Positions 1 through 7,288 of a stretch of 9,258 bases of DNA are shown here, in pieces. The notes beneath the pieces are model-generated. The model did not search any database, was not told the origin of the DNA, and worked only from the letters and a program-made list of their open reading frames with translations. The translations under genes and the position numbers were made by a program. The DNA comes from Gemmatimonadota bacterium (GTDB taxonomy: Bacteria > GCA-2686955): contig JALXCG010000017.1 in the NCBI GenBank assembly GCA_026991065.1, positions 1 to 9,258 on the forward strand. The letters run 5' to 3'. Positions within the stretch are counted from its first letter, which is position 1. Each line of letters begins with the position of its first letter.

Positions 1-2020
1 GGCCATGGAACCACGGTGTTGAACCGCTGCAATGACTGTTCAGGTCCACCGTCGCGTCGTCGCTGAAGAGAACCTCCATATCATCGTTGTTGCAATTGGT
101 GCCGCCGGGGCGGGAGAGCAGGGTGACCACAGTGCCGCTGGGGCTCGTTACCTCGAGTTCAAGATCACCGACGTAGGTATGCTCCAGGGCGACGCCTACG
201 ATGACCCGGTCGATGGTCCCCGCCGGAGCGAAATTGAGAGTGCTGGTGACACCGGTGGGGTTGTTGTCCGGAATCGATTTCGGCAGATCGGAAGCCTCGA
301 CTGTTGCCAACTCCGGACCATCCGCGCCGAGGGTTTCCGAGAAACGAACCGAGGTCGTGCCTTGGTCGAACTGCAGGTCGAGGCGGAATTCCGCCACGGT
401 GCCGCAGGCGAGGTCGCCGCTGAGCGCAATCTGGAAATAGGGAGCGTTGGTTGCGCGCTTCTCACCAACCGGTATGTCGGGCCAGGTCGCTTCGCTGGTC
501 AGGACCGTGACTCCTTCGGTCAAGGCGACGAGGCGGCCGCCGATTCCGGTTACGTCGCTGTTGATTGCCTGCAATTCCGCACCCAGGTAGATCTCCTCTC
601 CGGGTTCCCAGATGCCGTTGCTGTTGGCACCGCAGAAATCCTGGCTGCCAACCTGGGAGAGAAGAAGAGTCGGCACCGGGGGAGCCGGATCGGCCGTGTC
701 GAGAACCAGGATGCCGGTGTTGTCCGGGTCGAGCCAATCCTTGAGACGAGTTGAAGCGGAAGAGCCATGGTCCCAAGACTCGGCGAACTTTCCATACCAG
801 TCGGAGGTCAGGCTGGTGCAGGAGGCGTAACCGCCGTGGAGTTGACCGACAAGATGGTGATTGGGATCCCAAATGCCGGAGCCGGAGGAGCCTGGCTCGG
901 TCGTGCCCATCTCCCATTGATCGATTCGCCAGTGGCTGTGGTCGTTAGGATAGTCGCCCAGGTAGGATTCGCTCAAAAGCGGATCGTCGTTGAAGCTGAT
1001 CGCTTTCTCATCGGTGTTGGGGTGGTGGATCGCCGTGCATGCGGCAGGGACAGCGCCGGTTGCATCCCATCCTGAATAGGAAACATGCCAGCTTGGGTCG
1101 GGGGTGTCGTCCAACTCAATCAGTGTGAAGTCCGAGAAGGCGTTGCCCGCGCGCCAGGTGGACCCGTTCTGATTGTCGGCCAGGCTGCCGCCGGAGAGCA
1201 TGCCGCAGACTGGAGATTCGAAGTTCCAGTAAACCACGATGGACTGGTCGTTGTTGGAGCGGACACCGCAGTGATTGGCGGTGAGGAAGTAGTTGCGCAG
1301 TTGGCTGCCCGCGCTATTGACCATCTGGCCGCTGCAGGTCCAGTAGCCGTTGAGAGTATAGACGGCGGCACTGCGGATCTCCTGGCGCCACGGGTCGCCC
1401 TCTGGACAGATGACGTCGATGTTGCAGGAACCCTGGTCGATGTCGGCCTCCTTTTGGCCGGCGAAGGGCCGGTAACCGTGATGCACCCGCATGATGGCGA
1501 GTTCCGGTTCGAACTCGACCTTGGCCGGAATGTCCAACTCCACCACCAGCAGGTCGCCGAGAATCACCGGTGACCAGAACTCGCCGTGGATCTTGTTGTC
1601 CGCCGCTGTGAAGGGCCCTTCGGAGTAGCCTGTTTCCGGGTTGTACAGGTAGAGTGCGGCGCCTTCCGGGAGAGCATATGTGGAGAATGCCAGGTTGAGG
1701 TTCTTGGCCCCCGGAGATTCGATCAGCAAGCGCCAAACTCGGTCCCCGTTTGGCAGATAGTCCCAGCTCCCGTCCCGTTCGATATCGACATCGACATTGA
1801 GGGGAGTGGCAAAGCGCGCTGGAGAAGGCGATTCAGCGAGTTTTTCGTCTTCATCCAGGAGTGCGAAGGTGTCCACAGCGGGCAGGAGCAGTTCCTGGAC
1901 CCTGGCCAAAGGCTGAAGTTGGTTGGAAACACTGCTGGGCGGCGGCCCGGAGCGGGCGCTGGCGGGAAGAGCGAAAAGGGCAAGAAGAAAACCGCTGGTG
2001 GCGAATCGGGTCAGTCGCAT
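1..2020 (-). CDS. Secreted lysyl endopeptidase-like serine protease (S1 family) with P-domain, C-terminus cut off by window edge
   Basis: Reading down from the ATG at 2020, 673 codons stay open to the window edge. Residues 1-22 look like a signal peptide (MRLTRF, then a hydrophobic run ending ALPASA). Residues about 25-196 are a pro-region. The protease domain, about 197-440, matches my memory of Achromobacter protease I (lysyl endopeptidase): it opens GSCNIDVICPEGD and carries FLTANHC (catalytic His250), SDFTLIEL (Asp297) and EPGSSGSG (Ser379). The six Cys of its three disulfides have counterparts at 199, 205, 229, 251, 272 and 401. His395 (GQLHGG) and Asp407 (SDWYG) match the S1-pocket His210 and Asp225, so I predict cleavage after lysine. 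Residues about 450-570 look like an Ig-type spacer (NGIWEPGE). Residues about 590-673 look like a P/Homo-B domain (HTYVGDLELEVTSPSGT). A secretion tail may follow outside the window. GAGGA lies 11 bases before the ATG. The gene likely has its own promoter, since 198 bp separate it from the kinase. Confidence 0.93.
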   Translation of the reverse strand, partial: MRLTRFATSGFLLALFALPASARSGPPPSSVSNQLQPLARVQELLLPAVDTFALLDEDEKLAESPSPARFATPLNVDVDIERDGSWDYLPNGDRVWRLLIESPGAKNLNLAFSTYALPEGAALYLYNPETGYSEGPFTAADNKIHGEFWSPVILGDLLVVELDIPAKVEFEPELAIMRVHHGYRPFAGQKEADIDQGSCNIDVICPEGDPWRQEIRSAAVYTLNGYWTCSGQMVNSAGSQLRNYFLTANHCGVRSNNDQSIVVYWNFESPVCGMLSGGSLADNQNGSTWRAGNAFSDFTLIELDDTPDPSWHVSYSGWDATGAVPAACTAIHHPNTDEKAISFNDDPLLSESYLGDYPNDHSHWRIDQWEMGTTEPGSSGSGIWDPNHHLVGQLHGGYASCTSLTSDWYGKFAESWDHGSSASTRLKDWLDPDNTGILVLDTADPAPPVPTLLLSQVGSQDFCGANSNGIWEPGEEIYLGAELQAINSDVTGIGGRLVALTEGVTVLTSEATWPDIPVGEKRATNAPYFQIALSGDLACGTVAEFRLDLQFDQGTTSVRFSETLGADGPELATVEASDLPKSIPDNNPTGVTSTLNFAPAGTIDRVIVGVALEHTYVGDLELEVTSPSGTVVTLLSRPGGTNCNNDDMEVLFSDDATVDLNSHCSGSTPWFHG

Positions 2021-2218
2021 AGATAGACGAATCCTCAAGGGGGGTGAACCGCGGTGGTTGCCGGCCTCGGAGCTTCCTTCCGGAATGCGCCCGACCACGC
2101 ACTTGAGTTGGTGACCGCGGCGGAATGAAGAACGCAGAAAAGTTCTTTGGCGAAAGATAACCCGATTATGGGCCACTCTCCGCATCTCGGGGAGAAAAGA
2201 GCAATGCGCGACAGGCTC
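2021..2218 (-). promoter_or_regulatory. Upstream region of the protease gene
   Basis: This 198-bp gap lies between the kinase stop and the protease start, which face the same way. It is the natural place for the kinase transcript to end and for a protease promoter. A GAGGA ribosome-binding sequence is visible on the minus strand at 2032-2036. The stretch around 2140-2170 is locally AT-richer than its surroundings. I see no convincing -35/-10 pair and no terminator with a U-run, so the assignment rests on position only. Confidence 0.3.
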
Positions 2219-2866
2219 CTAACGCGTCGGATCGAATCGGGTCACGCTGCGCAGAAAATCGTGATCGAGGTACTCGCGCTGAATCACCGCCGCCATCTCC
2301 TCCGTGGTCGGGAAACGGTCGTAGTCAACGCGAATCACCGGAATCACGCGCGAGATGGTGCCCACGAATGTTTCATAACTGCTATACAACGCTTGCAAGT
2401 AGTCCAGAGTAATGGTGGTTTCGACCTCTCGGCTGCGCTTCTGAATGCGCTCCATCGAGCGCTCGGGCGAGACATCCAGATAGACAATCAGATTCGGCTT
2501 GCACATGAAGTTGCTCATGTGCTGGAAGAGATCCTGGTAGGTGTGGTAGTCGCGTTTGTCCATCAAGCCGAGGTCAACCAGGGTTCGGGCGAAGACGGAA
2601 TCTTCGTAGATCGTACGATCCTGGATCGCCGACCGGCCCCGCCAGATGATCTCCTGATGCTGCTGAAAGCGGCGGTTGAGAAGATAGATCTGGGTCGCGA
2701 AAGCGTAACGGGCGGTGTCCCGATAGAAGTCGGCGAGGTATTCGTTGTCCTGCACCGGCTCGTAGTAGACATCGATTCCGAGGTGCTTGCCGAGGGCCCC
2801 GGCGAGGGTCGATTTTCCGGCGCCGATCATGCCGGCGATTCCAATGAATAAGCGTTCGAAAGACAT
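2219..2866 (-). CDS. Deoxynucleoside kinase (deoxyadenosine/deoxyguanosine kinase family)
   Basis: This 215-residue cytoplasmic enzyme is predicted to phosphorylate deoxynucleosides at the 5' hydroxyl with ATP, in deoxynucleotide salvage. The length is normal for bacterial dNK proteins. Visible motifs in order are the P-loop GMIGAGKST (residues 12-20), YYEPV with the substrate-binding Glu36, FATQIYLLNRRFQQH (56-70) with the family's conserved Gln59, DRTIYED (83-89; the bacterial form of the ERS/DRS motif), the LIVYLDVSPE strand (126-135), and the arginine-rich lid ERIQKRSREVE (139-149). I chose the ATG at 2866 because the first strand, RLFIGIAG, begins right after it. An in-frame GTG at 2878 would add MAPN and cannot be excluded, as neither start has a good ribosome-binding site. 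The gene starts 27 bp after the stop of the upstream outer-membrane protein gene, so they are probably co-transcribed. The preferred nucleoside cannot be read from the sequence. Confidence 0.93.
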   Translation of the reverse strand: MSFERLFIGIAGMIGAGKSTLAGALGKHLGIDVYYEPVQDNEYLADFYRDTARYAFATQIYLLNRRFQQHQEIIWRGRSAIQDRTIYEDSVFARTLVDLGLMDKRDYHTYQDLFQHMSNFMCKPNLIVYLDVSPERSMERIQKRSREVETTITLDYLQALYSSYETFVGTISRVIPVIRVDYDRFPTTEEMAAVIQREYLDHDFLRSVTRFDPTR

Positions 2867-2893
2867 ATTGGGAGCCACGGGTTGGAATGACCT

Positions 2894-5446
2894 TTATGGA
2901 GTGAACCACCAGTCGATCTTGACGCCGAAGTACTGATCGCCGTCACTGGTAAGTCCGTCGAAGAGAGAGCCGGGACCGACGCGCTTGCCGGATGCCTCGG
3001 TATTGGACCGGTTCACTTGCCAGACCAGGAAGAGCGTGCTGCCGGGCCGCCATTCCCAGCGGGCAACCGCGCTGCTGCGGAACGAATGATAGCGGAAATC
3101 GTCGGCACGGAAACTGAAGGAGGAGTCGGCGGTGGTGACGTGCCAGAGACCATTCTCACGGTCGATATCCGTGCCGTTTGCACCATAGCGGTTGATTTCG
3201 CTGGAGCCGGGCGCCTCTAGTTGGCCGAATTCCAGGTAGTGCCCGCTCGCGGCGAATGGTTCGGCGTAGATCTCCAGTGTGACGTCGGGAGTGAGAGCGA
3301 AATTGACCCGCGTTTGGAGAGAAAGCGTTGTGCGTTCGATGGTTCCGAAGATGTAACGCTTACCATAGGTCAACGGTGGGCCGTCGTCGAGAGTGGCGAG
3401 GTACTGACGAGGATCGCGTTCGCGGCTATAGAAGGGATTCAAACCAAGTTCCCAACGATCACCGAGCCGCCAGGTGAAGCCACCACCCAGCACCGCGCCC
3501 CGGCTGTTTGCTTGGTCCCACCAGGTCTCGATCCACGCATGAGAGAAGATGTCACCGGCTGGGTTGGTGGCGATATTTGCGCCGCCGGTGTAGCCACGTG
3601 GGAGTCCCATCAATGGACCTCCCCTGGTCAGGTCATCACTGAGGCCGTGCCGGCGTCCGCCAACAAACAACCCGGTTGACCAGAAATTCTTCCAGGTGGA
3701 TTGGATGCGCAGGCGGCCCTGAGAGATCAAGTGGTCGCCGCCGTAGTTCCAGGTGTGCCGGCCCACGGCGGTGACGAAGAAGCGCCGGAACGGTCCGAGG
3801 GTGTGGTTTTCGCGCCAGGTCAGGGTGTGCACGGCTTCGATATTGTCGGCCGAATGGAGGCGGCCGAGATCATTGATCTCAAATTCGGGCGACTCGGTTG
3901 CAGCTTCGACCGACCACAGCCAGTGCTTGCCGGCCTGTCGCTCGATCTCTGCGGCCGCCACCACTCCCGAGAATGTTTCGCGGGTTGTGTCGATGACCAC
4001 ATGGGTAGCATCCGGTCGCTGGAAATAGTGTGCGCTCGACGTCTCGATCGCGGTGATCGCCGCGGGCTTGCCGCGCAGGTGGCTGAACCCGAGGTAGCCG
4101 GAAACCGCGTACTCGCCATCCCGAAGACGCCAGTTCCAGTCCGCTCCACCGCTGTAGGCGTGGCGGACGAGTTGGCGCGGAAGCGGGCTGCCCCTCTCGA
4201 AGTCGCGCTCCACTGCAGTTAGCATGAAGCCGGCGGTGGACTGCGCGGCGCCGAACTCCTGCTGAGCGCGAAAGACACCGTAAACAGCCCCCGGCTCCAC
4301 TTCGCTGCCGCTGTCGCGATCGTACTCCCGCTGGGTGAGTGCCGCCAGAGCCCCCAGCGACAGACCTGACTTCAGGCGCCCGGTCAGTTTGGCGGCTCCC
4401 AGAATGGTGGTGTGGTCTGGGGCGTCGAGCGCGGAACCAGCACCGTGCGGGGTGGCCCCGATTCGGCGCGAGTAGTAGTAGTTGGGGCCGTCTCCGCGCA
4501 GCAGCTGAGATCCCTCGGTGAAAAACGGGCGCTTTTCCGCGAAGAAAGTCTCGAAAGCGCTCAGGTTGACCTCCGCGGGGTCCGCTTCGACCTGGCCGAA
4601 GTCGGGGTTGACGGTGCCATCAAGCGTCAGATTGGGGCCGATTCCCATCTTGAAATCGAGTCCGGAGTGGAATTCGGAGGACCATTTCTCGGTGCGATGG
4701 GTGGCGGAGGCAGCATAGGGGCGTATTTCGATGCGGTGGGTTGCCTGAACCCCGCTGATTCCGATCAAAGCGCCAAAACGGGAAGCCCAACCCGTCTCAT
4801 TGCGATCGACATAGACCCAGTAGTCGTCTTCGTTGCGGGCGGGGACCCAACGGTTGAAGTTGACTCCCCATTCCTCGGTGGAGTTGAAGCGCAGTTGGGA
4901 AAAGGGGATGCGCAACTCCGCGGTCCACCCGTCGGGGTCGGTCTGGGTGGCTGCCTCCCACACTGGATTGAAGGTGTAATCCCGGTCGAATTCCGCATCG
5001 GAAGCGTGGTAGTAGTCGGCGCGCACGCCGGTTGCGGTGAGCGCAAAACTGTAGGCTGTGCGCCGATCGCGATAAGTATCCAGTGAAACGATGATGCGCT
5101 CCGATGCGCCCACATTGTCGCGCCGGCTGACCGTGGCCACGATCTCGGCGGGATCGTCACAATGCATGCGCGCACCGATGTAGAGCGCTTTGTGGTCATA
5201 GGCGGCAAAAACTTCCGTTGCCTGCGTCGCCGCGGCTCCGGGCTCTGGATCCTGTTGGCGAAATCCGGTGGCGGGCTCAGCCTGCTGCCAGACCGCTTCG
5301 GTAAGCCGGCCGTCGATGTTGGGCGGTTGATCGGCGTGGATGGCGCGCAAAACTTGGTTGGCGGAAGTCTCTGCGACATCTGCGGTAGCCGTGGCGGCCA
5401 ACGAGAGAAACAGGCAGATGGGCAGAAGAGCGGGGCGGCCGAACAT
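2894..5446 (-). CDS. DUF5916-type outer-membrane beta-barrel protein with N-terminal CBM9-like domain
   Basis: This 850-residue protein starts with a clear signal peptide (MFGRPALLPICLFLSLAATATA). Residues about 35-225 resemble the carbohydrate-binding family 9/DOMON-like domain that heads this family (IDGRLTEAVWQQA, DHKALYIGARMHCDDP, GWTAELRIPFSQLRF). Next comes the hallmark DUF5916 block at about 278-312 (TVNPDFGQVEADPAEVNLSA, then FFAEKRPFFTEG). The remaining ~530 residues alternate polar and aromatic positions like barrel strands. The last strand, YFGVKIDWWF, looks like an outer-membrane insertion signal. The biochemical role of the family is unknown; the CBM9-like domain suggests glycan contact at the surface. 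I set the start at 5446 rather than the longer frame from 5554 because the signal peptide begins there and GGAG sits 9 bases upstream. The gene is divergent from the secreted-protein gene at 5617 and likely leads an operon with the downstream kinase. Confidence 0.92.
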   Translation of the reverse strand: MFGRPALLPICLFLSLAATATADVAETSANQVLRAIHADQPPNIDGRLTEAVWQQAEPATGFRQQDPEPGAAATQATEVFAAYDHKALYIGARMHCDDPAEIVATVSRRDNVGASERIIVSLDTYRDRRTAYSFALTATGVRADYYHASDAEFDRDYTFNPVWEAATQTDPDGWTAELRIPFSQLRFNSTEEWGVNFNRWVPARNEDDYWVYVDRNETGWASRFGALIGISGVQATHRIEIRPYAASATHRTEKWSSEFHSGLDFKMGIGPNLTLDGTVNPDFGQVEADPAEVNLSAFETFFAEKRPFFTEGSQLLRGDGPNYYYSRRIGATPHGAGSALDAPDHTTILGAAKLTGRLKSGLSLGALAALTQREYDRDSGSEVEPGAVYGVFRAQQEFGAAQSTAGFMLTAVERDFERGSPLPRQLVRHAYSGGADWNWRLRDGEYAVSGYLGFSHLRGKPAAITAIETSSAHYFQRPDATHVVIDTTRETFSGVVAAAEIERQAGKHWLWSVEAATESPEFEINDLGRLHSADNIEAVHTLTWRENHTLGPFRRFFVTAVGRHTWNYGGDHLISQGRLRIQSTWKNFWSTGLFVGGRRHGLSDDLTRGGPLMGLPRGYTGGANIATNPAGDIFSHAWIETWWDQANSRGAVLGGGFTWRLGDRWELGLNPFYSRERDPRQYLATLDDGPPLTYGKRYIFGTIERTTLSLQTRVNFALTPDVTLEIYAEPFAASGHYLEFGQLEAPGSSEINRYGANGTDIDRENGLWHVTTADSSFSFRADDFRYHSFRSSAVARWEWRPGSTLFLVWQVNRSNTEASGKRVGPGSLFDGLTSDGDQYFGVKIDWWFTP

Positions 5447-5455
5447 GGTGCCGAT

Positions 5456-5459
5456 CTCC
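5456..5459 (-). promoter_or_regulatory. Ribosome-binding site that decides the DUF5916 gene start
   Basis: The minus strand reads GGAG, then nine bases, then the ATG at 5446. The alternative in-frame ATG at 5461 overlaps this GGAG and has no comparable sequence before it, and the frame from 5554 would put about 36 extra residues ahead of the signal peptide. Confidence 0.6.
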
Positions 5460-5518
5460 ATTCCGCAGCGTGCTTGCCGGGAAAAGGCACGATTCCAGGG
5501 TTTTCCGAAGATGGAGGA

Positions 5519-5530
5519 GAGGATATCCTC
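5519..5530. repeat. 12-bp perfect palindrome GAGGATATCCTC in the divergent promoter region
   Basis: The two 6-base halves are exact reverse complements with no spacer. It lies 73 bp from the minus-strand start and 87 bp from the plus-strand start, so it is nearly central between the divergent genes. It could be an operator for a dimeric regulator. One or two 12-bp palindromes are expected by chance in a window this size, so the functional reading is weak. Confidence 0.3.
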
Positions 5531-5598
5531 AACCACGCAGCACAGTAGCAGCAAATTCCTTGTTCTGTGTCGACTCCCGGAGCGATCTCATCTCTCGC

Positions 5599-5605
5599 GG
5601 AAAGG
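5599..5605 (+). promoter_or_regulatory. Ribosome-binding site deciding the start at 5617
   Basis: GGAAAGG lies 11 bases before the ATG at 5617, which begins a clear signal peptide. The frame is open further upstream to an ATG at 5470, but that extension is arginine-rich, overlaps the divergent gene's start and would bury the signal peptide. Confidence 0.5.
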
Positions 5606-5616
5606 CTTGGCTCGCC

Positions 5617-7227
5617 ATGCGTTCATGTTTTTCTTTATTTGTCCTGCCGGTAGTTACAATGGGGATGGTGCACGCGCAGGGGGTTCTTGAGCCGGCGACG
5701 CTGGACCGCCCGGAGGAGTTCCTGGAACTGGAAGCGGGCGAACTTGCTGGTGTTCTGGGGCAGCCGAATGATCAACTCGCGGTTTACGCCTGGCACGACG
5801 GTGCCTTTGTGGCGATCCCCTATCAAGTGGACGAGGTGGGGCCGAGCGGTGGCTATTTCGGCGAAGACGAAGACCCCGGCAATCTCGATGCAAATGATCA
5901 GATTGTCTGTTCCCTTGAGGATGCCGGTGATCGTGTGGACTGTGCAGTGTGGGCCGCTGGCGCGGACACAACCCGGTTTGAGATCGAAGTGGAGGATCCG
6001 CTCAATCCGGGGGCGAAGGCGTGGGTGTATCTTTTCACCGGCGAAGGCATTCCCCAGTCCGCGGTCGACTATGTCTCGGTAACCAACGATAACCCGTTTC
6101 AGGTCACCGCTGATCGCTACCAGGAGGGTTTCCTGCTGGATGGCCCCGCAACCCAGACAGATATGGTCATCTTTCCCGAACTCGGCAGCGGCAGCGATTT
6201 TATGGATCGGCTTAAGCTGCGCACCAAACTCTTCGCCCTCGGTGGCTGGGATACGGAAGAGGACAGTGCGATCGATGAAGCCCGCCACTTTGTCAAGGAT
6301 GGACCGGTTCGTGTCATCAATAGTTTCTGGATCAGTCTCGGCGACCTGGTGGACCTTTCACATGTGACGGTTACCTTCTACCGGCAGATGACGACAGTCG
6401 ACAACTCTGTCAATCAGGTTCTCATTACCGGCGTCAAGGGCATGGTCTGGCTGGAAGACATGGCGCCGATTGCGGACGGGAGTTTCTACTATCACGACAA
6501 TCGCGGGTCGGATCCGGAGGCGGATGCGACTTTCACCGATCTGGTCGATGGTGACGGCGCGGCCGCGCAGATCGGCGACCCGGCGTTCTTCTATGAATGG
6601 GCCAGCGCCACGCACGGGCGAACCATCTTTATCCAGGACACACAACCGGTAATGGATACCGGGGCATCGGTAAACTCTTACTACTGTGACAATTGTCCAA
6701 CCGCCCCCTGGAGTGACACGGGCGATATGGAAAAGTGGGGAGAGTTCGGCACCTGGATGAAAAACATCCCGCTCTCCCACTTCGATCTCGAGGCGTGGAA
6801 TTTCAGACTTTCGGGAGCGAATCCGGAGGTGAGTGTCGGCGGTGAATATGTGCGCCGCTATTTCCATCGCGTAACCCGGAGCGTCACCACGCAGAACCAG
6901 TGCCCGGTCTCAATCGCGGGGGATACACCCGGGGCTCCGGCGCGCCGCGCGCGTTTGGAACAGAACGTGCCCAATCCGTTCAATCCACGCACTGAGATTG
7001 CGTTTGTTGTGCCGGACGGCAACACGGGGCAGACTCTGCTGCGGGTCTTTGATCTCCAGGGGCGCGTGGTGCGCACTCTGGTCGCCGGGACTCTGGCTCC
7101 GGGCGAACACCGCGTGACCTGGGACGGCACCGACGACTCCGGTGCTGTGCTGCCGTCCGGAATCTACCTGGATCGATTGGAAAGCAACGGTCAAGTGCTT
7201 ACCAACCGAATGCTGCTGGTCAAATAG
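5617..7227 (+). CDS. Secreted protein of unknown function with C-terminal FlgD-like sorting domain
   Basis: This is a 536-residue exported protein. The signal peptide is MRSCFSLFVLPVVTMGMVHA, with likely cleavage after the final Ala20. Residues about 22-430 match no enzyme family I can name. Noticeable parts are a beta-rich opening (YAWHDGAFVAIPYQVDE, 57-73), an acidic stretch with possible calcium ligands (GEDEDPGNLDANDQIV, 82-97), four inner cysteines at 98, 109, 357 and 360 including a C-x-x-C pair (YYCDNCP), and Cys429 just before the tail. Residues about 446-536 are a FlgD-like Ig domain: NVPNPFNPRTEI, RVFDLQGRVVRTL, GEHRVTWDGTDDSG, SGIYLDRLES, then RMLLVK at the very end. Such tails are typical of secreted proteins in FCB bacteria and may direct export by a type IX-like route. 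It is the only plus-strand gene here and probably monocistronic, since a hairpin and a convergent gene follow. Export is well supported; its job is unknown. Confidence 0.88.
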   Translation: MRSCFSLFVLPVVTMGMVHAQGVLEPATLDRPEEFLELEAGELAGVLGQPNDQLAVYAWHDGAFVAIPYQVDEVGPSGGYFGEDEDPGNLDANDQIVCSLEDAGDRVDCAVWAAGADTTRFEIEVEDPLNPGAKAWVYLFTGEGIPQSAVDYVSVTNDNPFQVTADRYQEGFLLDGPATQTDMVIFPELGSGSDFMDRLKLRTKLFALGGWDTEEDSAIDEARHFVKDGPVRVINSFWISLGDLVDLSHVTVTFYRQMTTVDNSVNQVLITGVKGMVWLEDMAPIADGSFYYHDNRGSDPEADATFTDLVDGDGAAAQIGDPAFFYEWASATHGRTIFIQDTQPVMDTGASVNSYYCDNCPTAPWSDTGDMEKWGEFGTWMKNIPLSHFDLEAWNFRLSGANPEVSVGGEYVRRYFHRVTRSVTTQNQCPVSIAGDTPGAPARRARLEQNVPNPFNPRTEIAFVVPDGNTGQTLLRVFDLQGRVVRTLVAGTLAPGEHRVTWDGTDDSGAVLPSGIYLDRLESNGQVLTNRMLLVK

Positions 7228-7250
7228 GGCTGCCGCGCGCAGCGGCGGCT
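7228..7250. terminator. GC-rich hairpin in the convergent gap, candidate bidirectional terminator
   Basis: Immediately after the plus-strand stop codon, 7228-7236 can pair with 7242-7250. This gives a 9-bp stem with two G-U wobbles around a 5-base loop (7237-7241). The inner five pairs (GCCGC/GCGGC) are perfect. It sits between convergent genes, where a shared terminator is expected. Neither side has a run of U, so intrinsic termination would be inefficient by the classical model; it may instead act as a 3'-end stabiliser. Confidence 0.45.
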
Positions 7251-7288
7251 TGCTCGCGCAGCCACTGTCGGCCATGAGGCGCTGGTGG

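Larger units (their letters stand above)
5447..5616. promoter_or_regulatory. Divergent promoter region between the DUF5916 and FlgD-tailed protein genes
   Basis: Two genes are transcribed outward from this 170-bp gap, so promoters for both must lie here or within the gene starts. It contains a perfect 12-bp palindrome at 5519-5530 and the ribosome-binding sequences of both genes. No clear sigma-70 hexamers are visible on either strand. The assignment rests on gene orientation. Confidence 0.5.

Noticed and set aside
32-754. 240-codon open frame on the plus strand opposite the protease gene
   Set aside because: It lies entirely antisense to a protease with clear domains, lacks recognisable motifs, and is the kind of open shadow frame expected at this GC content.
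1851-2102. Minus-strand frames at 1851-2102 and 1723-1983 around the protease start
   Set aside because: They are in other frames than the 673-codon protease frame, which has the signal peptide and family matches. No frameshift is needed to explain the region.
2151-2159. TATCTTTCG on the minus strand as a Bacteroidetes-type -7 element (TAnnTTTG) for the protease
   Set aside because: It is an imperfect match of a short motif with no partner -33 element visible, and the organism may not use that sigma factor.
2177-2195. 5-bp hairpin TCTCC/GGAGA after the kinase gene as a terminator
   Set aside because: The stem is short with a 9-base loop, and on the kinase strand it is followed by GAGTGG rather than a U-run.
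2147-2851. 234-codon plus-strand frame opposite the kinase
   Set aside because: It mirrors the kinase gene almost exactly and has no motif of its own; the kinase motifs on the minus strand are unmistakable.
4412-5086. 224-codon plus-strand frame inside the DUF5916 gene
   Set aside because: The protein is Gly/Val-rich without motifs, and the minus-strand frame carries the family hallmark here.
5470-5616. N-terminal extension of the plus-strand secreted protein from an ATG at 5470
   Set aside because: The extension is arginine-rich, precedes a normal signal peptide and occupies the divergent promoter region, so the start at 5617 is preferred.
5635-6288. 217-codon minus-strand frame opposite the secreted protein gene (also 6358-6867)
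   Set aside because: They overlap a plus-strand gene with a signal peptide and a FlgD-like tail, and show no domain or ribosome-binding support.
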